From contig JASJBI010000013.1 in NCBI GenBank assembly GCA_030066595.1, positions 1 through 64,000 of the forward strand: a stretch of 64,000 nt of DNA, in the 5' to 3' direction. Source of the stretch: Alphaproteobacteria bacterium. GTDB lineage: Bacteria > Pseudomonadota > Alphaproteobacteria > JAJFFI01. The notes under the pieces were generated by a model. The model was not told the DNA's origin, searched no databases, and worked only from the letters and a program-made list of their open reading frames with translations. The position numbers were made by a program, and so were the translations under genes. Below are positions 58,327-64,000 of this stretch, piece after piece (position 1 is the first letter of the stretch; every line of letters starts with the position of its first letter).

Positions 58327-60063
58327 ATGAGGCGCGCATTCCTGACTCTCGCGTTGTGTTTCTTGAGCGCGCCCCTGGGGGCGCAGGATGGGCTCTACTA
58401 TCCGAAGCCCGGTGAGCCGTGGGAGACGCGGCCGATCGAGAGCGCCGGAGGCGCCGCCGGTGAATTCGCGCGATTTCTGGATTACTCGTTCAGCCGGGGC
58501 GAGTTCGGCACGGAACCGCACAAGACAAACGCCCTGATCGTGCTGCTGGATGGCAGAATACTCCACGAGGAGTATGCGCGTGGCTTCGCCTCCGACGACA
58601 GGCACTATCTGTGGTCGCTGAGCAAGAGCCTGGCCAACGGGATTCTCGGTCGGGCCGAGCGGATGGGCATCGTCTCCCGAGGCGCGCTCATTTCGGATCA
58701 CCTGCCTGGATTCGACGACCCGAAAGCGCGCGGCCTGACCCTGGCGCACCTGATGCAAATGAGCTCGGGCGTTCGATACAACGAGGAGAACGCCAAGAAC
58801 ATCCTTCTCAGCAACAGCATCTACGTCAACTACGCCTGGCGAGGGTTCGAAGGCGTAACGTCCTACATGCGGCTTCAGGGATTCCAGCATCCCGCCGGGA
58901 AGCAGTTCAACTACTCCTCCGGCGACTGCAATCTCTCGATGGCGGTGCTCAGACAGCGGTTCGACGATCCCGCCGTCAACAAGGGGGCCGATCCGCAGAC
59001 CGCTTACAACGCCTTTCCCTGGCGTCACCTCTTCTCAAAGATCGGCATGGACTCCACCACCCTGGAGCAGGACGGCTCCGGCGTCTTCAAACCCGGCTCG
59101 TTCGGCTGGAGCAGCGCCAGAGACATGGCGCGGTTCGCCCTCCTGTATCTCCGCAACGGGGCGTGGGACATCAACCACGACGGCGAGATCGCGGAGGACG
59201 AGACGCTCTTCCGCCCCGATTGGGTCGCGTTTTCGACGTCCGTCGCGCCGTCGCTCACGGACAAAGAATTCCTGGTGGCGGAGGATCACTGGCGTCTCAA
59301 TCGCGAGTCCTACGGCGCCTTCTGGTGGCTGAACCGGCCGATCGCCGCCAGCGGCAACCGGTCGCCTTACCCGAACCTGCCCGAGACCGCCTTCATTGGC
59401 ATGGGCTTTCGCGGCCAGACCCTGGTGGTCATGCCGTCCAGAAAGTTGATCGTTGTGCGTTTGGGGAGTGACCCATTGAAGGGCAAAATCAACCGGCACC
59501 GCTTTTACCGGCTGCTGATGGCGAGCCTGAGCGTCGGCACCGGACGGCCGCTGCCCGGGGTCGAGACGACCACCGGCTACGACTTCTCGAAGGCCCGCGA
59601 GCTGTCCAAGTCGCGTTTGGGAGAGCTGTTTCTGCGCAGCCTTGATGATGAGATCGTATTTGACGATCCGTTCGCGATGGGGCCCGCAAAGGACCTTTGC
59701 TCGTGCCTGTTTGTCATGAAGAAGGACGACCGGTTCTGCGCCGCCGATGTGGTCAAGTTGGATCTGTTGCGCAATCTGGGGCTCGCAACCAAGCCGGTCA
59801 TCGACCGGTCGACGAAATCCGTGACCGTCAGCAACAGGATGGTGCCGCTGTTCGATCACGCGCCTCTTCTGCGGGTTCTCGGGCCGTCCACCCATACGGC
59901 AACGGCATCGTATGTGAACGAAGACCTGGGCTGCATGATCTCGACGTTCACGGCGCCCTGGCGGGGGCCGTTGGGCATCCTGAACTTCATGGGCGACCAG
60001 CAGCTGACGCCCTCCGTCAACTACTTCGATCAGGCGCATTCGGCCGGATCCCCGGCAGGCTGA
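58327..60063 (+). CDS. Secreted beta-lactamase-class-C-like serine hydrolase
   Basis: 578 residues from the ATG at 58327. A signal peptide (AFLTLALCFLSAPLGAQ) is followed by a serine beta-lactamase/PBP-like domain at about 45-400. The SxxK motif is S97-L-S-K100 in HYLWSLSKS, and the tyrosine motif is FNYSSGD. The protein extends about 170 residues beyond the usual 400, with Cys-containing segments (DLCSCLFVMKKDDRFCAAD). The substrate is unknown, and esterase or peptidase activity is as likely as beta-lactam hydrolysis. Confidence 0.84.
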   Translation: MRRAFLTLALCFLSAPLGAQDGLYYPKPGEPWETRPIESAGGAAGEFARFLDYSFSRGEFGTEPHKTNALIVLLDGRILHEEYARGFASDDRHYLWSLSKSLANGILGRAERMGIVSRGALISDHLPGFDDPKARGLTLAHLMQMSSGVRYNEENAKNILLSNSIYVNYAWRGFEGVTSYMRLQGFQHPAGKQFNYSSGDCNLSMAVLRQRFDDPAVNKGADPQTAYNAFPWRHLFSKIGMDSTTLEQDGSGVFKPGSFGWSSARDMARFALLYLRNGAWDINHDGEIAEDETLFRPDWVAFSTSVAPSLTDKEFLVAEDHWRLNRESYGAFWWLNRPIAASGNRSPYPNLPETAFIGMGFRGQTLVVMPSRKLIVVRLGSDPLKGKINRHRFYRLLMASLSVGTGRPLPGVETTTGYDFSKARELSKSRLGELFLRSLDDEIVFDDPFAMGPAKDLCSCLFVMKKDDRFCAADVVKLDLLRNLGLATKPVIDRSTKSVTVSNRMVPLFDHAPLLRVLGPSTHTATASYVNEDLGCMISTFTAPWRGPLGILNFMGDQQLTPSVNYFDQAHSAGSPAG

Positions 60064-60167
60064 CGCCGGCGCGCGGGATGCCGTCACAACGCCTGACGGT
60101 CCTCGGGCTTGGCTCGGCGTCGCCGCGCGAACTGCTGGACACCGGCGAGCCGACCCCAAAGCACGCC

Positions 60168-60992
60168 TCAGACCCGTGGGCGGACCCCGGCGCAGACCAC
60201 GAACTCGCCCGGAATGCGGTAGCCCGCACCGGCCCGGTAGTCGGCGATCGAGGCCAGATATTCGGCATGCACCGTGCGTTTGGTCGCCTCATCGAAGCGG
60301 CTATAGGCGAGCGCCACCGGCCCACCGCGAAAGGCGGCGTCGAGGGCTTCCTCCGCGGAGCCGTAGTGCAGCGTGGTCTTAATCCGCTCCGAGCGGACAT
60401 CCGCAAAGCCGGCCGCGGCGAACGCCCGTGCCAGCGCGTCCTTGGTGCCGAGCTGGAAGAACAGGGGACAGACGTCCGAGACCACCTGGGCGTCGGTGAT
60501 CGGAAAGATCTCGGCCCATCCGCAGTTGCTCCGCGCGCCCCACACCGCGGCAGCCGCCCGCCCGCCAGGCTTGAGCGATCGCCACATCTCCTTGAGAGCG
60601 GTCACGGGGTCGGGGACGTACATCAGACCCAGGCCGCAGAGCGCGGCGTCGTAGGCCTCGTCGTCGACGAACAGGTCCTCGGCGTCACAGCGCTCGAAGC
60701 GTACGTTATCGAGGCCGCGCTCGGCCGCAATGCGGCGCGCCGTCTCGATCATCTCGCCCGAAATGTCGGTCCCGATCACTTCGCCCAGGTCGCCGACCGC
60801 CTCGGCGACGCGGAAGCTGACCAGTCCCGTGCCGCAGGCGACGTCGAGCACCCGCTCGCCTTCGCTTGGATCGACCATATCCAGCATCAGCCACTGCGCC
60901 GGCGCGAGCTGCGTGCGCCAGCCGTTCTCATAGGCGTCGACGGCCCGGTCCCAGCCGTAGCGCTGGACCCGGCGCTGGAGTTGCGCGTCCAT
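60168..60992 (-). CDS. Class I SAM-dependent methyltransferase
   Basis: 274 residues from the ATG at 60992 (MDAQLQRRVQRYGWDRAVDAYENGW), with GGAGG upstream; the 403-residue track ORF reads through osmC. SAM motif I is VLDVACGTGLVSFRVAEAVG, followed by VIGTDISGEMIETA and LKPGGRAAAAVWG. UbiE-like; the substrate is unknown. It begins five bases after the OsmC-like gene and is surely cotranscribed with it. Confidence 0.85.
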   Translation of the reverse strand: MDAQLQRRVQRYGWDRAVDAYENGWRTQLAPAQWLMLDMVDPSEGERVLDVACGTGLVSFRVAEAVGDLGEVIGTDISGEMIETARRIAAERGLDNVRFERCDAEDLFVDDEAYDAALCGLGLMYVPDPVTALKEMWRSLKPGGRAAAAVWGARSNCGWAEIFPITDAQVVSDVCPLFFQLGTKDALARAFAAAGFADVRSERIKTTLHYGSAEEALDAAFRGGPVALAYSRFDEATKRTVHAEYLASIADYRAGAGYRIPGEFVVCAGVRPRV

Positions 60993-60997
60993 GGCTC

Positions 60998-61519
60998 TCA
61001 AACCTCCTCGCCGTTCAATGACAGGGCCCGCCGCATCGGCTGCGCCCGGCCGAAAACGTCGATGTAGGGGCTGTAACGCTCGGCGGTCTCGACCAGCTTG
61101 CGCAGCTCGGACATGGGGGCCGGGCTCTCGATCGAGACCGCGTAGCGTACCTCTTGGTAGCCGGGCGGAATGTCCTCGCCCATGCCCAGCTCGCCGCGGG
61201 CGTCGAAGTCCGCCTGGACCTCGACCTCGACGGCGCCGAGCGGGATGCCCAAGCGGGCGGCCCACATGGAGATGCTGATCGCCAGACAGCTCGAGAGCGC
61301 GGCCCGGCCCAGGACGCCTGGGGACGGCGCCGTTTCGTCGCCGCCGGCCTTGGCCGGCATGTCTGTCGCCAGCGTCCACGGCCCTTCCTGAACCTCGCAG
61401 CGCAAGCCATCGGTGATCCGCGCCGTGCTCACGCCGGTGAGGTGTCCGCGGGATGGCTTGAGGGTCAGGATCCGGACGTTGCGCTCGGCCACCTCCCGAA
61501 TTCTCATGGCTTTGGTCAT
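60998..61519 (-). CDS. OsmC family protein lacking the second cysteine
   Basis: 173 residues from the ATG at 61519 (MTKAMRIREVAE). The OsmC/Ohr fold shows in TLATDMPAKAGGDETAPSPGVLGRAALSSCLAISISMWAARLGI, with the peroxidatic Cys in SSC. The region that normally reads CPxS is YSPYIDVF, so the resolving Cys is Ser. Organic hydroperoxide reduction by the classical two-Cys route is therefore doubtful. It forms an operon with the methyltransferase downstream. Confidence 0.83.
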   Translation of the reverse strand: MTKAMRIREVAERNVRILTLKPSRGHLTGVSTARITDGLRCEVQEGPWTLATDMPAKAGGDETAPSPGVLGRAALSSCLAISISMWAARLGIPLGAVEVEVQADFDARGELGMGEDIPPGYQEVRYAVSIESPAPMSELRKLVETAERYSPYIDVFGRAQPMRRALSLNGEEV

Positions 61520-61652
61520 CGCGTGCCTCGATCTCGTTCGCGGGCCCGCCACCCGTGTGGGCTGATTGTTGCGTTCTTGAGCGCCGGCCCGATCCCTTGC
61601 TGTGGACCGACTCTAGGCATCCGGCATCAGCCGACCGTCACGGCAAGCATCA

Positions 61653-61712
61653 AAAATGGGTCAAAATCGCCGGGTTCGGCCCGAAAGGCCGGAAAATGGG
61701 GCGAAAACCGGG
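61653..61712. repeat. Short direct repeat in an intergenic region
   Basis: AAAATGGGTCAAAATCGCC (61653 onward) and AAAATGGGGCGAAAACC (61693 onward) are related blocks 40 bases apart, each followed by GGG. They lie upstream of the OsmC-like gene and downstream of the hydrolase gene. They could be operators or a degenerate repeat. Confidence 0.35.
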
Positions 61713-61728
61713 TGCGGCGGGCGCCTGG

Positions 61729-62367
61729 TCAGGTGGCGACGCCGCGTGCGAAATCAGCAACCGCGGCGGCCGCCTCCTCGAGATTCTGCGCTTCGGTGCG
61801 TCCGGACGCCTTGCGGGGCTTGAAGCCGTGGTCGCCGTCGGCGAGCCAATACAGGCGGATCGCGGCAGACAGCCGATAGCCGGAGACCTCTTCGCGGCCG
61901 CCGAAGGGGTCCCGCTCCCCTTGCAGGATCAAGGTCGGCGTGCGCAGCGTTTCGAGATGCTCGGTCCGGGTCTTTTCGGGTTTGCCCGGCGGGTGGAAGG
62001 GATAGCCCAGGCAGACGAGCCCGCGCACCCCGGTTTCGTCGGCAACCAGGCTGGCCATGCGCCCGCCCATGGACTTGCCGCCGATCACCAGACGATCGGC
62101 GCCCAGCGCCGCCACGACCGCGCGCCAGCAGTCCAGCAGCACCGGCTGCCGGTCCGGCGGACGTCGTTTGCCGTCCGCGCGACGGCGCGCCATGTAGGGG
62201 AACTCGAAGCGTGCGACCCGCAGGCCCCTGGCCGCCAGGACGGTCGCGACCGCGTCCATCCAGTCGCTGTCCATGGGCGCACCGGCCCCGTGCGCCAGGG
62301 CCACCGTCACCGGCGCGTCGCCGGGGCCGTCGAAGACGAGCGCGGGGCTTCCCTGGTCCGGCGTCAT
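61729..62367 (-). CDS. Alpha/beta hydrolase, KANL3/Tex30-like
   Basis: 212 residues from the ATG at 62367 (MTPDQGSPALVFDG), overlapping the GNAT stop by four bases; the track ORF from 62544 is a shadow. VALAHGAGAPMDSDWM forms the oxyanion region, the nucleophile elbow is GGKSMGGRMAS (Ser), and the late GERDPFGG (Asp) and DGDHGFKP (His) complete the triad. It belongs to the small dienelactone-hydrolase-like group. The substrate is unknown. Confidence 0.88.
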   Translation of the reverse strand: MTPDQGSPALVFDGPGDAPVTVALAHGAGAPMDSDWMDAVATVLAARGLRVARFEFPYMARRRADGKRRPPDRQPVLLDCWRAVVAALGADRLVIGGKSMGGRMASLVADETGVRGLVCLGYPFHPPGKPEKTRTEHLETLRTPTLILQGERDPFGGREEVSGYRLSAAIRLYWLADGDHGFKPRKASGRTEAQNLEEAAAAVADFARGVAT

Positions 62368-62891
62368 GGATCCCGAGGCGTACGCGTACGCTCCGCCGAC
62401 GGCTCCGACTGCCGCTCGGATCCCTCCGCCGCCAGCTTGTCGAACGCCTGGCCGAAGACCGCGTGCGCGACCACCGGCTCCTCGACCGCGCCGAGCGCGC
62501 GGTAGAACGCCTGGGCCTCGGTATTCCACTCCTTCGACGCCCACCAGACGAAGTTCTTGTCTCGGTCCTTCGCCGCACTGGCAACTGCGGCGACAAGCGC
62601 GCGCCCGACGCCGTGCCGTCGCGCCTCTTCTCTGACGTAGAGATCGCAGAGATACAAGCCGGCGATACCGAAGCCGGTTTCATAGGCGCCGTAGAACAGG
62701 GCGTAACCGACCGGCGCTCCGTCCAGTTCGGCCAACAGCACCTCGAAGGCCGGGCTCTCGCCGAAGCCATCCTGCCGGACCACCTCAACGGTGAAGTTCT
62801 CGACCGGATCGCGCTGATGAACGTTCAGCTCCCGGCCCAGTTCGGCGATGGCTTGGGCATCCTCGATCGTTCCCGGACGAATGGACAGCAT
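62364..62891 (-). CDS. GNAT family N-acetyltransferase
   Basis: 175 residues from the ATG at 62891 (MLSIRPGTIEDAQAIAEL). The acetyl-CoA motif is LYVREEARRHGVGRALVAAV, followed by NFVWWASKEWNTEAQAFYRALGA. This is the diamine/thialysine acetyltransferase-like (SSAT) pattern, so a polyamine or lysine analogue is a plausible substrate. Its stop overlaps the start of the hydrolase gene, so the two are coupled. Confidence 0.86.
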   Translation of the reverse strand: MLSIRPGTIEDAQAIAELGRELNVHQRDPVENFTVEVVRQDGFGESPAFEVLLAELDGAPVGYALFYGAYETGFGIAGLYLCDLYVREEARRHGVGRALVAAVASAAKDRDKNFVWWASKEWNTEAQAFYRALGAVEEPVVAHAVFGQAFDKLAAEGSERQSEPSAERTRTPRDP

Positions 62892-62937
62892 TTGGGGCTC
62901 TCTTAGCTCAGCTCTGGCCGTACCTTGCCTTGTCGCG

Positions 62938-63948
62938 TCACGCGGGGACCAGCCGACCGGCGCGTTCGTCCCAGCGCCAAGCGGCCTCGACACCCTGAAG
63001 ATGCACGCCGCCCAGCCAGCGGTCTATCCCGTTGGCCGCGATCCAATCCAGTTCGCCATAGAAGAGCCGGTGTCCGTCCCGCGTCAAGTGCACGTCCACG
63101 CCGCGCAGGTCGGGTGCGTAGGACGGCCAGTCCGGCGGAGCATCGATGGCGAGCGCCGGGACGGCCGCCTCGGCAAGCTCGGCGAGCCAGGGCCAGAACA
63201 TGCTGTCCCCCAGCCAGGGCGCCGCTTCGAGCTCCTGAACCGCGAGGAAGGCCTCGACCGGGTCCGACGCGCCCTGCGAGACCGCTTCGAGAATGAGCTG
63301 CTGTGTTCTGGCAAGACCGGTTCCGGTGCCCGGGAAGTCCTGCAGATGCCGTCGCAGCGCATCCGCCAGGAAGGGCAGCGGGCTGGTGTCGCCGCGCAGC
63401 AGGCCCTCGATGGCGCGGGGGTCCGGGTCGCGGAAGGCGGCCCAGGCGCGGCGTCCCAGGTCGAGCTGGGCCGCGGTCACCGGCCGACGCTCGGGCAGCA
63501 GCGCCGCCAGTTGATCGCGGTCGAGCTGGCCGAGCCCGCGAAACGGGCGCACCGCGGCATGGTCGCCAATGCAGATCAGCGACAGCACGTGGCCGCCAAG
63601 CGTGCGCGCCGCAAACCAGTCGAGCAGATAGACCAGGATCACCTGATCGAACAGGTCGTGCTCGAACCAGAGCACGGTCTCTTCGTGCTCGGACCACCGG
63701 TCCAGGTTCGCCTGCTGCTCGGCCAGGTAGCGCCCAGTTGCCGCGACCGGCTGGCCGAACCGGTCGGCCAGATAGCCGGCGCGCTGTTGCTGCCAGTCCT
63801 CGCCGGTGAGGCCGGCGGGAGTCGGACCTTGGCACAGCGGGTCGGCCCAGCGCACGAATTCGCCCGCAATGCCCGACGCGCCGAACGCCTCTCGGATGTC
63901 GTCGCCGCAACGAATGTGAAGCATGGTGCGCGCCAGGGATGTCGACAC
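62938..63948 (-). CDS. DUF1835 domain protein
   Basis: 336 residues, or 328 from the ATG at 63924 (MLHIRCGDDIREAF). The N-terminal HIRCGDDIREAFGASGIAGEFVRWADPLCQGPTP and VLWFEHDLFDQVILVYLLDWFA are the DUF1835 pattern. The C-terminal half (DVHLTRDGHRLFYGELDWIAANGIDRWLGGVHL) matches the DUF3658-like tail seen in these proteins. The function is unknown. The gene ends 46 bases before the GNAT gene on the same strand. Confidence 0.78.
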   Translation of the reverse strand: MSTSLARTMLHIRCGDDIREAFGASGIAGEFVRWADPLCQGPTPAGLTGEDWQQQRAGYLADRFGQPVAATGRYLAEQQANLDRWSEHEETVLWFEHDLFDQVILVYLLDWFAARTLGGHVLSLICIGDHAAVRPFRGLGQLDRDQLAALLPERRPVTAAQLDLGRRAWAAFRDPDPRAIEGLLRGDTSPLPFLADALRRHLQDFPGTGTGLARTQQLILEAVSQGASDPVEAFLAVQELEAAPWLGDSMFWPWLAELAEAAVPALAIDAPPDWPSYAPDLRGVDVHLTRDGHRLFYGELDWIAANGIDRWLGGVHLQGVEAAWRWDERAGRLVPA

Positions 63949-64000
63949 GGGCCCGCGCTTGTAGAGTGCCGGCGACAGTTTGGCAACGGTCGGCAGAAGA

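Overview
The window is GC-rich chromosomal DNA from an alphaproteobacterium, most likely a Rhodospirillales-like lineage. The placement rests on gene order and protein flavour: a full mraZ-to-ftsZ division and cell-wall (dcw) cluster running into lpxC-bamD-recN-ligA, a DjlA-like/amidase/RNase P RNA block just before mraZ, DUF1127 microproteins, and a uvrD-prmA-aminopeptidase P neighbourhood. I cannot name the species from the sequence. No tRNA, rRNA, CRISPR array, prophage or transposase gene was seen.

Layout. 1-7123: the end of a mandelate-racemase-like gene, a GNAT enzyme, then a plus-strand run of djlA-like, uup (ABC-F), an EamA exporter, an HD hydrolase, an AmpD/AmiD-type amidase and a small PH-like membrane protein. 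7150-7551: rnpB. 7857-13855: an accessory block holding a secreted beta-helix protein with an Asp tract, a periplasmic-sensor adenylate cyclase, a small lipoprotein, and azlCD with an AraC-type regulator. 14278-32551: the dcw cluster in the order mraZ, rsmH, ftsL, ftsI, murE, murF, mraY, murD, ftsW, murG, murC, murB, ddl, ftsQ, ftsA, ftsZ. Most junctions overlap by 4 to 14 bases, so translational coupling is expected. The main break is a 96-base gap before ftsZ that carries two GANTC sites and an inverted repeat. lpxC follows and ends in a strong terminator. bamD then starts from its own promoter, and recN and ligA follow.

34803-35339 and 39112-39315 are non-coding mobile or REP-like elements bounded by near-perfect or perfect terminal inverted repeats. 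The first ends two bases before the recN start codon. 39338-41103 holds divergent hpt and adenine/adenosine-deaminase genes, a likely purine-salvage pair. 41116-47000 is accessory: a SnoaL-like protein, a lipoprotein, a metallo-beta-lactamase-fold hydrolase, aminopeptidase P and a cluster of small DUF1127-type proteins. 47091-51785 (minus strand) carries prmA, a DsbA-like isomerase, a methyltransferase and uvrD/pcrA, with two copies of a dispersed palindromic repeat. 52011-63948 is mixed metabolism: a secreted HtrA-like protein that has lost its catalytic triad, two Rid-family proteins lacking the catalytic arginine, cardiolipin synthase, a ribbon-helix-helix protein, fumC, TfoX-N, a secreted serine hydrolase, a methyltransferase-OsmC pair, an alpha/beta hydrolase-GNAT pair and a DUF1835 protein.

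Together the core genes make UDP-MurNAc-pentapeptide (murE-F, C, B, D, ddl), lipid I and II (mraY, murG), the septal synthase (ftsW, ftsI) and the divisome (ftsL, Q, A, Z). lpxC and bamD link this to outer-membrane assembly. The DNPR motif in MurE indicates meso-diaminopimelate peptidoglycan. The least explained features are the structured non-coding elements, the accessory block between rnpB and mraZ, and several enzyme-family members missing key catalytic residues.
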